Assembly: GCF_028554725.1 (NCBI RefSeq)
Contig: NC_071668.1
Coordinates: 78,586,719-78,650,718, forward strand
Length of the DNA: 64,000 nucleotides
From: Zeugodacus cucurbitae
Lineage: Eukaryota; Arthropoda; Insecta; Diptera; Tephritidae
Direction: 5' to 3'
Shown here: in pieces, positions 1 through 13,567 of the stretch
Layout: each line of letters begins with the position of its first letter
Numbering within the stretch: the stretch's first letter is position 1
Position numbers and translations under genes: made by a program
The notes under the pieces: model-generated
The model's input: the letters and a program-made list of their open reading frames with translations, nothing else
Told to the model about the DNA's origin: nothing
Database searches by the model: none

Positions 1-1000
1 TCTATACAGCTGACAAGTGACAGTATAAATCGACTTGAAACAGGAGTCATCTTTTACGAATTCGGATCTCTCCAGAAATATGTAACAGTGCGGCTTCTTA
101 AATATTTATTCTTTTAAATTTCAAATTTCATGACTCCATTCCCATTTAAAGCTAATTTGCGTATCTCCCCAGAAAATCGGCCAATATAAATCAAGTTTGG
201 TTCTCATTTTCAATGCTAAGTCATTCATATATAAACACATTAAACATTTCTACGGATACCAAACCGCGACTGCTGACGAGTATCCCCGTTAATGGTACAG
301 TTAATTGCACATAAACAACATGAAGCGAACCTAAAATTGAAAATAAGTGGCAACATAATCCTGCAAGATTAAACGCGGGCAATCAATCGCGCAGTCAAAA
401 TGATATCATTGACTATTTCAATGAGCACAGATTTTTATGACGCAACGCCGCCAATGCTCATCAGAGCTGCAACCCATTTAATAGCTTCATCCTTTCGCTC
501 ACTGATTCACAAGAGTTAAATGGACACTTCGCGCCAACAGCAGCTCCCCTCCCCGGCACCTCTGTCCTCATTCATTGTGTACAGACACATTTGCTTTGCC
601 ATTAATACTGTCTATGCTCAGGACATCCATGACGCTATCGCTCGTCCGTTCAATCGGGCATTTGATTCAGTAAGGCACACAATTTGCATACACACACACA
701 CACATCTGCACCTCAATGGAGAATAGCTCATTTATAGACACGGTATTCCTGCTCATTGACTCCATGAACGAGTGTATTCCGAAACATTTCATTTTGCTTT
801 TCTAATGCAAGTACATATTTATATTTTAGTGATCAACTTTGGTGTAAACAATTAGACATCAAGGCAACCAGAAGAAGTCCACAAATTTCAGATAAATAAC
901 CGCGAATAAATATATATATATGTATATAACTAAATAAACAATCAATTCCACATCAAAGTAAACCACATCGCTGATACATCGCAAACCTCAACGGCACATT
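1..1000. other. Unannotated AT-rich stretch
   Basis: Holds a CA run (690-704) and a TA run (908-925). A 68-codon ORF at 520-726 has a GTAAGG donor-like site near its end but no protein-like features. A TATAAAT (24-30) is followed by TCAT at 47. I see no supported gene. Confidence 0.6.
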
Positions 1001-1480
1001 AAGCATATCGCAGCCGCCATTCTACTTGCGCATTTCACAGGATCTTTGCTCCAGTTGATGCTATTTTGTGGCCGTTGAAACAATGCGGGTGGGCTTGTGG
1101 TGCCACATCGACCGTTTGCCAATTCAACAACTTCCGTTTCAGATCAACATAGAATGGCAGCCGTATCAACAGCAGTTATGGTGCACGCTGCTGTCGCTGG
1201 CATTGCTGATTGTGCCGGTGTCATTGTCAGCTTAATCTCCGATACGATTCACGCTTGATTGGTTTGTTGTGGAGCATTGGTGCAGTTTGCGGTTGAATCG
1301 TCATCAACATGCGCCAGACCCCAGCGACCGGGTACGCTAGAAATCAGGCGGACAACTATGCAGTTGGTTTCTGTTGTCGCCGGCAGTGATGGTGCTGCCG
1401 AAGTAGCACTCAGTTGCGAAATGATTTGCATTGAAGTTTTGTGTTTATTCAGTAGAAGTATGGTAGATATCATAACTTGA
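1000..1480. other. GC-rich, exon-like island
   Basis: The base composition and codon-like pattern differ from the flanks, and frames are open on both strands (1083-1235 plus, 1259-1480 plus, 1249-1473 minus). The plus frame near 1360-1425 contains VSVVAGSDGAAEVALSCEM, which loosely resembles the B-strand of an Ig domain, but no second cysteine or tryptophan follows. I cannot decide the coding strand. Confidence 0.3.
1083..1235 (+). CDS. Small ORF (50 aa) ending in a signal-peptide-like segment
   Basis: ATG at 1083 in a good fly context (AAACAATGCGG) encodes a polar N-terminus MRVGLWCHIDRLPIQQLPF, then LWCTLLSLALLIVPVSLSA, a hydrophobic core with a cleavage-like end, followed at once by TAA. 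It lies in a GC-rich island (about 1000-1475) that stands out from its AT-rich surroundings. It could be a first coding exon whose donor lies before the stop (a weak GTGTCA is available), a short peptide, or chance. A minus-strand ORF of 74 codons (1249-1473) and a plus-strand frame (1259-1480) overlap the rest of the island, so which strand codes, if either, is unclear. Confidence 0.2.
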   Translation: MRVGLWCHIDRLPIQQLPFQINIEWQPYQQQLWCTLLSLALLIVPVSLSA

Positions 1481-4400
1481 ACTATATTTGAAAGCTGCTG
1501 CTTGAGAGACTCAAAAGAGGAATGGAATTACTGCCCAAACATTTAGCTAGGGAAAAATTTCAAACAACATTGGACAGCAAATTGCTAAAGTTTGATCGCA
1601 AAAGAGAGATAATTTTTATAGGAATATGGTGCTGATTTACAATATACTGTGGGAAATTCACACTAACGTAATAAAAGGCCAAACCTTATATCAAGATGAT
1701 CAATATAAGTATTTGAGAACTAGTGATTGCACTAAAATTATAAGTGATCTATAGATATACGTACCATTATATATAATAGAATATAGAGAAATGTAACAAT
1801 CGATAATTACCCGAAAAGAAAATCAAAAAATCATTATTTTTGGCAGATTCGTGACTATAATGTCTATATCATTTATGTTGTCCATTAGCAATAACAAAGT
1901 AACAAAAAAATATTTTAAGGAAATATCTCGTTAATGAAGATTTCATAGAACTAATTTTATGGATATAAATGTTTCTTGTTTGCCATTGATCTACGCCTAA
2001 AACATAAATGTCGCCTGTATTCCGAAAAAGTATATTAATTTCTGTACCAGCACATAATATCTCACAAAATCAGAATTATTAGACAGCATGTTTTAGAAGC
2101 GTTTAAGTTAGACTAGTTCTAAACGGGAGTAAACTTCCTACTTCTGAAGTGGTGCTTTTACAGAGCTTACAAGTTTTTCATTAGGTACAGTGAGGGGAAA
2201 GTCATTTATTTTCATTTAATTCCCTCAACCGGTATGCTTATGTGTTGTATAGCTGATGTTCCCTAAGTGCAGCTTGTTATTTTTCGTTCGCATCCAGCAA
2301 ATGTCTACTTAAATGAGGATATGAGTGAGGGTGCACAAGTGGCAGCGTTGAACCCTAACATGATTGTTTTTTTTATTATATTTAGACGATTAAATTTACC
2401 GCGCCCTTATTTCGATGTGGGCGGAGATACAAGTACGTATGTATGGCATACATATACAGTGTATTAAAACGTACTTTAACTGCCACAGACATGTGCACAT
2501 ACACAAAGGTTCGAGGTCGTTTATTCTAGTGCTAATTAGCGCAATACTTGGCAATTAAATTTTATTTGTTATACCCAAGCCTTTCATCCAGCATTCTCTC
2601 GCCACGAATACGCTCTCCAAAATAATAACATACATTTGTCTCTGCATACGTAAGTGTATATTTATAAGCATGTATTTGCGAACATGGTGCACCATAAACG
2701 TTATTATTTTTCGTGAGCATTTCAAATATTTCCATTTTACTGCTAGCTGCTCGGTTTTTGGCACTACTTCAGTAGGATTTTGCCATTTTAATGCCTTTCG
2801 GGTGGTTGTCGTGCTTTTTTTCTGTTTTGGAAAATTATAAAACAGTAGATTCCTAGATGAATTCATTTGTTTATTGCTTTTTGTTTTCATTTACTTTTTG
2901 TTGAACAGCTCGTTATTTCAGTTGTGTTTGCGAGTACTCCAGCACTGAGGGGCTTACATGGCGTCACATTTCGTTTTGTAGTGTAGTAATATCATTACAT
3001 GCACCAAAGTGGGTGATAACACCAATTATGTGCATGTGTAGTGATGTGCTAATGAACTTGGACGAACATAAGCATTACAGTATATGTAGCAGTACACTTT
3101 ATTTATCGGTCTGTTAGTTGGACTTTCCGAGTTTTTCCAATTTAGAATAAATTGTTATAATTAATCTGAGCGACGTAGCAAAATATCTTGCCTTTTTGTC
3201 TGTATCAGTAATCCCATTTGATAAACAATACGTTGTCTATGGTTGAATATTTGACGATTTGAAATTTTGAATTTACGCGGTTTAAGTGTTTGTTTCGAGT
3301 TTTGATTTGCTATTTGTGCTAGAACCGCAAAACTATCGATAGTCGTCGATAGTTTATTACTACTTAATTGGACCTACATCACTAGGAGTAAGTACCACCA
3401 CAATAAGATAGTTTTACAGCTCTGATTTGTGCTCAAAGAGATCTCAGACACAATTATTCAATAATAATTGCAACTACAATAATATTTTAAAATAGATGCC
3501 ACTGCGGATACTTTATTTGTAGAAAAAAAATTAAATTTATTTCTCTAATTCTAATAAAAAAATAAATATAAATATAAAAAAATGAAAATAGTGTTACAAA
3601 TGCAGGCCAGAAGAAATTATGCGTTAATTTTTTAATTATTTTTTATTTATTTTTTATATTTTTTAATTAGCAGTATAATATTTCAGCGATTTAGCTATTT
3701 TCATTGTTGAAATTTCTTCGCTGTATATATAGTACATACGTACGCATGTAACAAAGGTACTGACGTAGATGTTGTCCGTGTTAATGACAATGTCGAGTGA
3801 ATATGACAAAAAGCAGTTCGCTGGTCAAATATTTGTCGCCCCGCAGTCATCTATCCAAATATTCACCCTGAACAGCGTTGCTTTGACTTGCTCTTCCAAC
3901 ACGGTGTATAATTTAAGGCGTTGGTGTGGGTTGGTTGCTGGCGTTTTTGGCGGCTAATTATGGCCACAATTTGGTAGAAGTTATTTGCCAATTTGAGGGT
4001 ACTCGGACCCTGCTGGTTGACTGCTTTATAATAAAATTTCACAATTATTATTTGTGACACGTTTTCAACGTGAAGGTCAGCGGGATGTGCTACGAAATAC
4101 AGAGTATATGAAAATTTATTTTTTTGCTTTTGTTTGCTGCTTCTTTGTGGCCAATGATCACGTTTCCGAGGGCACCAGGTTCATATTTAATTATGCGGGT
4201 AATTCAGATGATGAAATCTTTTCGAGAATTAAATTAACATGACTAATTGTGTATGCTGATTGTTGCTAAGCTTCAACTAGCTAGCGTAAGAATTTGACAG
4301 AAATTCTCCATGAACCATGAACGTGCTTGAGGTTTAATAAAAACAAATTAAGAAAATACGACAAAATTTACCCAAATTTTCTTTTTAAAAAGAGTCAAGT

Positions 4401-6879
4401 ATTTGTTTAAAGAATATGCAACAATTTAGGAAAAATATTATCTGAATTTCTATATTACTTCTATCTATACAAGAGGTGTAAATTCACATATCTCTACTAG
4501 TGTTGGTTTTGAATAAAATAAAAAAATACATATATTTACTTTATATAACAAGGCGACACTTTTGATTTTTCTTGGCAGAAAATGAAAATAACGTAATTTT
4601 TATTGCGTTTGCACATTGTCAATCCGTGCTTACAGAGAAAGGCACACAAAATATTTGCAATCTCTTAGAGGGCTTGATATTTGTTTCTTGCACTTTTTGT
4701 AGTTTTCCTCGAAATGCACATAAAAATATGCACTGATTTTCTGCCGCCAACTAGCATGACACTGTAAAGTCCACATACACATAACTAATACCGCATGTAC
4801 CGTTTGAGAGCTTTACTAGTTGACTTTCTGCCACTCATACATCCTCTTTACTTTATATTGCATTTTATTTTTACTTCTTTCTCGTACGCCATGCAGCCGC
4901 CAACCTTGTCAAGGCGAATGCAATGTCATGCTGTCTGCCGGCATGAAACGTTGCAACTTTCACTCTGATAACTTCCACTTTCAGCTACAAATGCGTGCAT
5001 ATGCAAGAAATTCGGTGTTTGCATATATGCATTTGCACTCACAGCAAAGCGATTGTTTTTGCTTGGATTGTTTTTTAGTTTTTCTTTTATTGCTCAAGTT
5101 ATGGCAAGTGAGCACATGAAAAATTTATGATGTGCAAATTTTCTTAACTCCGACGATTAAATGCCTTATACAAAGGAACAAAATTGCGCACAAACGGTAA
5201 ATAATCCAGGTTATACACACACACACATCTGTATTTGTGTATGTTTCTCTGCTTATACACAATAGATGTCTAACAACATTGTTCGAAATGCAAGTCAGCC
5301 TGCTAGGAAACTATTTTATGTACTTCATACTCCTGTAATTGTCGCTTTCCTTAACCACATACACACACACCAATGTGTATATCGAGTGTTGCTATAATGA
5401 CTTTTCCAGCCTTTGTTGTTCTTCCTTTAGTGCATCTCATTTCTGTCATTTGGTCTGGCTTCTCTTTTCGCCTCAGCATTGCTATTGTTTGCATTCCGCT
5501 ACTTTGCCCAAGCAATTGCAGCACACAATCATAAATGTTTTATGAAGTGCAACAATAACAAACCAACCGAGCACAATAGCAAACGACAAAACCACAATAA
5601 AAGCTGCATTGTAGCAGTAGGAATTGAAAAGGACATTAATAACTTCTCGAGGAATCACAAGCCTTGCTAAAGTCATAAGTACTCTGCAAGATTTACCGTA
5701 AAAAAGCGAATCAATGGCAAAGCAGTTATCGTTCAAGCCTTAAAGCTAATAAAAAAACTTAATTAGCGAGGTTTAAGAAAACGTATGTCAATTTAATTCT
5801 CAAATGAGTAGTAACAAATCGCATAATCTTATGCAAAATATATCGGAATCGGCCTACGATGCTCCCCTCTAACCGCCGAGTGAGGGCAACGAAAGTATTT
5901 TAAAAATCCCTGATGACCATTTAAGGGCTTCTGACAATAATACTTTGAAGTGTTTTTAAAATCTCTTCAAACTTTTCTTTGTAGAACAATTTTCATATTT
6001 TTTTAACAAAATTTACAATCCGTTTCTAAAGAAATAATTTTGTTTAAGGCAACAAGAACAATTATAAAGAATATTATTTATTTCATTTTTCAACTGACCT
6101 ATTAACATCATTTCAAAAGAAATAATAACCCAAAAGAACCTACTTATTTCCAAAAATTAAAAGAATTAAACGGTATGAATATTTTACGAATGAAACAAAT
6201 CCCTCAAATGGTGGGAGAGCACTCCACCTCCCACAATTTGTCAACTCTTCCAACTTTAAGTAACTGATATGCTTTTCTTTGCATTGTTCTGCAAACTGCC
6301 ATGGAGCGAATGAATGAAGAACCGAATCTACAAGTCCTTTTCAACTTTGCATTGCATTCAAAAACACAAACTCAAGCACAAACATCGATGTAACTACACT
6401 TAACTTGCCCATGTAATTACGTTGTGATTTTTCGCAACTACATACATACATATCTACAGCTGTCTGTGTGTATACATCAGAGCTACGTCTAGCAATTGCG
6501 TTTTTGTTATTTTTGTTGCATTAGTAGTTCACACAATTACTTTGTTTTTCACGATTTTAAGTTTTTTGTTTTGCAAATTCTGCATCATTTAAATTTTTTA
6601 TTCCATACCCGTCAAATATGAGCTTCTACTTTTGCTTCCTAGCAGCCAGAAGCGCGCTGCTTTATTATAATTTCAGTGGATGGCAACTTCCGCGCCAGCT
6701 GCTGTCCTTTGTGAATAATCCCTGTCATGCTTGCAAGTGCACGCTTTCGCTTGTCAGTCGCCTTTTTATCCGCGCCATCTTATTTCTCGTCTATTTTTCG
6801 CTTTCATTATTCTTTTCTAATTAAAACTGCATAATCACGTAGCAAATGAAATGTAATGAAATCACAGTCACTTGATGTC
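1481..6879. other. Unannotated AT-rich stretch
   Basis: Apart from the DRE-like pair (3333) I see only low-complexity A/T tracts, short ORFs that look accidental, CA runs near 5215 and 5360, and a GTGGGAG/CTCCCAC inverted repeat with a 10-base loop (6211-6236). No splice-bounded coding frame was found. Confidence 0.6.
3333..3354. promoter_or_regulatory. DRE-like motif pair (TATCGATA plus CGATAG)
   Basis: CTATCGATAG at 3333-3342 contains the full DREF site TATCGATA, followed five bases later by CGATAGTT. DRE is a core-promoter motif of housekeeping genes in flies. No gene start was recognised next to it. A related sequence (CACTAGGAGTAAGTACC) some 40 bp downstream recurs in diverged form at 58196, so the site may be part of an old dispersed repeat. 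Confidence 0.3.
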
Positions 6880-7270
6880 ACTTGACTTTATACGCGGGCG
6901 CGCGCTCCTCGCCTCCTTCGAAGCCAGTCCGCCGACGCCTCCGCGCGCACTGTTATCGTAGCGCACGTCCACAGCGTCATTGTCGCCAATCTTCGTTTTG
7001 GCTCAAAGTACGTGCCCCGTTAGCTTTGCTGCTCTTCTTCGTTTCGCTTCTGATTTCTGTTTTTATATTAGTTTTGTCTTTTTCGTTTACTTAATATTTG
7101 TATATTCGCCTTATTTTGCTTTTAGTTAACTTTATCGCTGACTTGAAGGCGTCTGCCTGACAGCCAGCGCCCTGCAGTCAGCAGTGAACGGCGAGCAGCG
7201 AGCAGCGACAAGCCAAGTCAGCCAGCTTAAATTATGCAAAACTTTCAACAACTCGTTCGAAAGCAAAACA
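6880..7270. other. GC-rich island, promoter/5'UTR-like
   Basis: GC content is clearly above that of the surroundings. The right half (7165-7225) contains GCAGTCAGCAGTGAACGGCG and repeated GCGAGCAGC words that resemble the leader of fly developmental genes, followed by A-rich sequence and a 15-codon ORF at 7233 whose end coincides with a GTAAAG donor-like site. ORFs across the island (6882-7094, 7184-7417) lack recognisable features. The assignment to a promoter is inference. Confidence 0.2.
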
Positions 7271-8044
7271 AACGGCAGTAAAGTAGCAAATGTGCTGCTG
7301 TTCTCTCATTTTGTTGACTTAAGAGATAGACAGATAGATTTAATTAAATTGTTTAAGTGCCTGAAAGAATATTTATTGAACGGCGCAGGAGATGCTGTCA
7401 TCTTATGGCTTAAATAGATGGGGGTTAAATTTGATATATTTGCTTTAATTTGAATCAACTAAACTAACCATAAGCATAGACATTTCAAAGGGGCTTTTTT
7501 ACGCTTTTTACTTATTTTTAGTTCTAAGATTTCGTTTGCTCACTGGAGCAATTTCAGTGCCATTTTTTTTTTTTTTGGCTCTTTAGCGTGGCTTTTATGC
7601 AACCACTTTCATGCAACAGCGTACGCTTGACTTAATATTTCCTTAACCACTTAAGTGCCGGGTCAAGCTATTTGTTGCCACTAAATTGACTTGGAGTGCC
7701 TATTGAATCATTTCACCATCTACTTCATGCTTTTCGTGCAAATCAAAAGTGGTCAGAAGAAGGTTAGAGAATTGACGTAATATTTGTACAACAGAACGAT
7801 AAATATTTCGTAAGAAAATACTTTACATGAGTCTTTTTGGAATATTTTCTTTCCATTCAAAAACTTTCAAAAATATAATTTATCTTTCTTTTGAATTACA
7901 AATGAGTTAAAAATTAGATGTTTCATTAAAAAGTCGCACATATGAGCTTCAGATGGAATTAGTTTCTTTAGAAGCTTACATCCATACCATAAACTGGGTG
8001 TCAAGTATTCACGGGTATAACTCAGTATTCGTTTAAGCATCGTT

Positions 8045-8063
8045 TAACCTAACCTAACCTAAC
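8045..8063. repeat. Short interstitial TTAGG-like run
   Basis: TAACCTAACCTAACCTAAC, almost four units of the canonical insect telomere pentamer (TTAGG on the minus strand). Flies have lost TTAGG telomeres and short AACCT runs are scattered in dipteran DNA, so this is likely incidental. Confidence 0.8.
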
Positions 8064-8955
8064 TTTTACCATAGAACTATGTATCTTCTTCAAATATAAT
8101 ACCAAATGGTTAAGTGTTCAACTAGTTAGACGTTTTTGTTAAGAGACTCACTTGATATTAGAAAATTTAGATGTCCATCGTATTATAAAATAGTTCTACA
8201 AGTATAATATATATTCTTAAAGCACGTAGCAAAAGGAAGAAGAATTTTAAAATTCTTTATGAATGTCAAAATTCCACTTTTTTTCTAAAAACCTTTACAT
8301 ACATTATGAAAATCAAATGGAATTGAAAATTTCCTAAAATCTACCAAGAGCAAAGTTGACAAGGTCATTGCGTCGGCCTCCGTCGCGCATACCTTTGGGC
8401 ACTTAATATCGCGTGAACGCGCTCTAATTAAAATTACACACCGAAGAAATGCCGATATCGACATACACACACACAGAGACTTGGAGAACGCATTATAAAT
8501 CAATCGTATAAAATTACTTTCTAATTTCTTTTGGTGCTGGGCGGCGCTCAGCCCCCCGAACAAATAGACCACACCGCAAGGCCAGCGTGCACAAATTGCA
8601 AAAAGTTAGTCCTTTGCCACATTCCGATTTTATTTATTTTTCAAGTTAGCTGCCAGTTGCTTGTAATAAAACAACCGCATACACACAACACTGCCGAAGG
8701 CCAACTTAATGTCCTGCTGCGCTATTTTATGCGCAACGGCTGTGCAACACACACCCGGGCCAGAGCCATCTATTGACACATAGCACATATGTGTGTGTAG
8801 GTCCGTTGCGCTGCTGTGGCATTCCACAGTTACGAAGTAACAAATATATTTCCCGAAATTATTGGTTTGTATACTATTTTTTCATTTCAACTTGTTTTTT
8901 TTTTTGTTGTTTCCTATATTTTTTCTGCAATTATTTGTTTCTGTTTTTATTTTTA

Positions 8956-9021
8956 TGGAATTTTTATTGATTCTTCGGCAATTGCCAATTTTATTAACAC
9001 ATAAATTAGCGCAAAGGCAAA
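8956..9021. repeat. 66-bp direct repeat, copy A
   Basis: TGGAATTTTTATTGAT, then CGGCAATTG and TTTTATTAACACATAAATTA; about 89% identical to 9810-9875 in the same orientation, 0.85 kb apart. Flanks are not clearly related. Confidence 0.7.
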
Positions 9022-9809
9022 AATGGAAATTCCAATGTCCTATGTCAGTTTGCTTTCGACACAGGCAGCCGAATAAAATGAATGAATTTTGATTGTATGG
9101 GAGGATTGTGTGTCAGCCGTGGTTTAGTGGAAATGGCAAACGATTATGGAAAGTGGAAATGAAATTTACATAAATATCGAAAAAAGAATCAACGAAAATC
9201 AAAATGAAATTTGTTTACGCACAAAAGCGATTAAATTCGATTGGCGTTGGCTGCAGAACGAACAATGGCGCGATTGGGGCTTTTATGGAATTAATGTGGT
9301 TTACCATTTGGTGAAAATTTAAATTATTGAAACTATTGAATTTTGAACTTTTTTGCTTTAATTTTATATGAAGACGAAAGACGACAAAGTGTACAACATG
9401 AGAGGCGGTTGCAAGCACAATAATATATTATAATAACTTTAGACGATTATTTGCCTTCCATAGAAATTGTAATTAAATAATAGCCTGACATCACTCAAAG
9501 ACAAGTTAAATATCTCATAAACAAACTGAACAATCTCAATTGGTTACTTCTCACATATAGACACTCTTTCAGTTAACTTTTAATATCGAAATGGTGGCAT
9601 TCAAACAGATGAAGCCGACCTCAACACCATTACCCAAACATTGACTCATAAAAATCTCATTTATAAAGCCAACTCAATATATTCCACAGTTTCCGAATTT
9701 TGTTACATTGCAGAAATACCCGCGGAGTTTCCGTTTGCTATTCACCTCCTTATTCCTACTTATTTAAGCGATTTCCACATTTCTATATTCATTTTTCTTT
9801 CCATTTTAG

Positions 9810-9875
9810 TGGAATTTTTATTGATGTTTCGGCAATTGTCGATTTTATTAACACATAAATTAGCACAAGAGCAAA
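9810..9875. repeat. 66-bp direct repeat, copy B
   Basis: Matches 8956-9021 with about seven substitutions and no gaps. The block may be a duplicated regulatory element or part of an old dispersed repeat; it codes for nothing obvious. Confidence 0.7.
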
Positions 9876-12800
9876 TATTGATATCGACGCCGTAGTCAAG
9901 TGCAGTCATGCAGTCAGGCAGTCATGGAAGAAAATCCTCAGCGAAGCATAATCCGAAATTGTAGTTTTTAGTAAGGAGTCGTCTCTATACAACTGATCAC
10001 TAACCACTGTGTGGTTTTCTGAACTGAATGAGCTTCCTATATAACTCTAGAACAATTTGGTAGGGGCCTAATGCCGGATCTCAGCCTAAATCATGAATAC
10101 ATGTATGTATGTGTTGTTTACGGGTTTTAAAACTTTTGTTTCAGCTACTACTGTCAATTTAATGCACCCACGCCTACACCCACAGCCAACAACTATTCAA
10201 ACATTATTGTTAATGCACGCAAGGATTAACATATATACACATGTATCAGATATATACAAGTGTAAATGCGTTTGTAACGGTGTTACACTATAGGGGGCGA
10301 CATACATACATGGTTTGCGAAGCGTTTCGGATGATTGTTGCAATTTTTAGCACACCCAGAGTTGCACTCGCAGGCATTTGCATTTGCAGCAAAAGCGTCA
10401 CATTTACACAACTCATATGTATATGTATTTGCGATATTTTAAGCCCCGCACACACACACACACCTCGCTCATCCGCACCCATTAAACCGCATACATATTT
10501 CAGTGGAATGTTTTGGATGAGTTACGAGTAAAAGTTTTAAGTGGCACGCTCACAGCGGCAAGAGAATTGCAAATTGGGCTACCATCAGCAAGTAATGTTT
10601 TGTTTTTTTTTTTTGTTTCCTTGTTTCGTGTTGTTGTTGTTTTGGTTTTGCTATTGCCTGCCCAATTTTGACTGACAGTACAATGTTCAACTGACTGAAT
10701 GACTGACTAACTGAACTCTGCACACTCATTGACTGTCGTGTTTGCTACAGTCGGTAACTTCGACTGATTGTCGACTGGTTTGCTATTGTTGTTGGTGCTG
10801 AAGGCATCCGTGAAGGGCTGCGGTAATTGAGTGCATTTAATGGCAGAATAATTGAAATGACTCGGTTTGTTGTCCTTGGTAATTTTTGTTTCTCTATCTT
10901 TTTTATGAATTTGTTGTATACATTTGTTATTGTTGCATTCAGTGTTGCGGTGTTTTTTTTCGTACACGTCAGCGCTACAATTGTTGCACATTTCCAGTGG
11001 TTGCTCACTTTTTTCCATTATATAAAGCGTTGCTCTTTTATGCACGAATATTCGTTAAGCCATGAGTAATACGGTTGCACTTTTCGGAGTGCGAGTGTAT
11101 GCAAAGTATTAAGCTGGCTGAAGTAATCAAATGAGGGAAGAGTTCTCACCCACCAAGCTTTCATTTATTTCATCTTACTTGATTATTTTATATTCGAAAA
11201 AGCTAACAACATAAAAGCAGTTCGCAAAATAGAAATAACAGGAGTGTAAATTGCATATCTAAGCAGTTATTGGAACTTATGAGAACCGGTAATATTTCGC
11301 TTTGTAAATTTAATAGTAATTGATGTTATAAATACTAATAACAACTAAGCGCTGTCTCCGAAATCTATTCTATTGCATTTTAAGTTGCAGAATTTTCCGC
11401 CAAAATGTGGCCACCTTGCACACAAATCTAAAATTCAATCCAATCCAAATTTTGCGCATACAAGTTGATACAATCTTCATACCTTTCATTACATTCTTCA
11501 TCCTTTAACAAATTATATAACTAAGTAAAATAGAGCAGAAGGTACTTGGATAGTTTTCTAGAATAGAAAGAAGCGAATATGCTCTCGTATTTAAACATTA
11601 GTGTGCAAGTAAGCAACCACTAATGTATTGCTTACAAGAAGCTTTTTAAAATGCATGAGAAACTTAACTGGCAATGTTTAGCTATGGTTGTAATAATTTC
11701 GGAGGTTAGGTCAAATTTCAAGTCTTTTGATATTATTTCGCTAATGAATATTTGACATTTTTTGTAAGCAAAAAAGTTCAGCAAATGCCTTCAAAAAACT
11801 ATTATAATTTCGGGAATTGTTCCTATATTTATACTGATTGAATAAGATTTAAAAAACATCAGTGTCTTTATCATCACAAAATTCATAACTTTTTTCTATT
11901 TTTAGCACGCAAGCACACTTATCAACCATAGATTATATAAATTTCTCTTTAACTAATTTATCTTCTCGCTCCATTGCGATATCACCCAACGTTTCCCACA
12001 CTAATTAGTAGGCAATAGACAAAATGTGTTAAATTCCCCCACGCCCAAGCAAATATTATGTTCGAATTTAGTTTTGTCAATACCAAATATTTACACACTT
12101 ATGTACACAAGCAAATACATATGTCCTACACGCTGTATTTGACGTATGTCCACTTGGTGGGACGAATAATTTATAACTATCAATGTCATAAGTTCTTGAC
12201 ACGTTCATCAATCAATGAATTAAATGAAATTGTACAAATACAAGTGCAAAAGCGAGACGTGAAATGCTGACGAAAATGGTGTCGGCGCTGAAATTCATGT
12301 CTGCACCAGCGGAATGTATAAGACAAAGCATCAAGGAATATGGTGCGAGAATTCTGTTTCAAAGTATACTTACTGTGAGAAGTTCGCATAAGTTTTGGAT
12401 AATTTCGTCTATTGCGTCTTTCTTGCCGCTCTCTCTACGAGCACAAATAATATTTTGTTAATTTTTTGTTGTTTCAGTTTTATTGCTATATTTAGCTTGG
12501 CACTCTTTTCGTTTTTGACAGCGTTTGCTATTAATTGCTTCACGTTTTGCGCAGAACTAACGGGAAAACTGACGAGAGCGCACGCTTTATGTGAAAAGTT
12601 TTGGCAAAGCAATTTGAAATTGATAGGAAAACATTTCAACTGCCATAAGCACAACGAGCCTTTGACTTCGTAGTCTAAAAATAATATCCTCTACACCATC
12701 AGATACGATTGTATGTAGATATGTATGTATTAGCGCGTATTAAATTCAGAGTTTACAGACACGGTGTCCTTTAATTATTGATTCCTCGAAATAATTAAAC

Positions 12801-13567
12801 AGTTTTCACTCACCCTTGTCTAATTTAGCTTATATTCGAAGCTCTGTTTTCGAAAAAACAAAATTATTTCCGACTAAACATTTAATTTTATTCACTGGTT
12901 AACTGCCTCATGGGAAAAATATATTTAGTGTTTAAAAAAGGGTAATTTATTTAATGTTATTTAAAGTTGAACCGTTACAATTTTTTTGCACAACTTTTTA
13001 AAATGAAAAATAAAAATTTACGTTATGTCAAAAGTCTGTTTTTAATTAACACTCGATTTAAAGTAGTTTAAAGCGGTCACGCATTGTTAAATATATGAGG
13101 AGTTAAAGGCAAGTGCAAATACATACATACATACATGTATACATATGTAACTATGTGAAGTAGTTATTAATGTAACGCGCCTAAAAGTGCATAACAATTA
13201 AACCGTATACAAATTATTTGCTTAGCGGTCGTCCAGGCCGTGTATACGTAATAAATATGCAGACACAATTTGCATAAGAGACAGTTGACAGCAACAGTAG
13301 CAACAACCACCGTTTGCACTAGCAAAAAAGACGACAATACACACTGGAGTGTACATGTAGTTGTAACATATTTTAACTGTCGCCATTTGTTATTGACCAG
13401 CGCAATGATAAGCAAAAAATAATAAAGGCGCACAATAAATGCCGAACACTCATACATATACAGAACTATGTAATTCAAAATGTTTTTTACAGCATACATT
13501 TAGGCAATAATTTATATGCATTGTACTGAAAATCGATGCATGTATTACAATACTAAAGTGTGCATTA

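Larger units (their letters stand above)
7271..13567. other. Unannotated AT-rich stretch
   Basis: Contains poly-T tracts (7565, 8899, 10605), the TTAGG-like run, the 66-bp direct repeat pair, an AACCAC-TGT-GTGGTT palindrome (10003-10017) and CATA microsatellites (13120-13140). A minus-strand ORF of 110 codons (13167-13499) is hydrophobic but of a length expected by chance. Confidence 0.6.

Noticed and set aside
12807..12880. Perfect minus-strand donor GTGAGT at 12806
   Set aside because: All three frames of the sequence that would form the exon contain stops, so it cannot be a coding exon.
13167..13499. 110-codon hydrophobic minus-strand ORF
   Set aside because: Several frames of this length are expected by chance in 64 kb at this composition, and hydrophobicity follows from T-rich codons.
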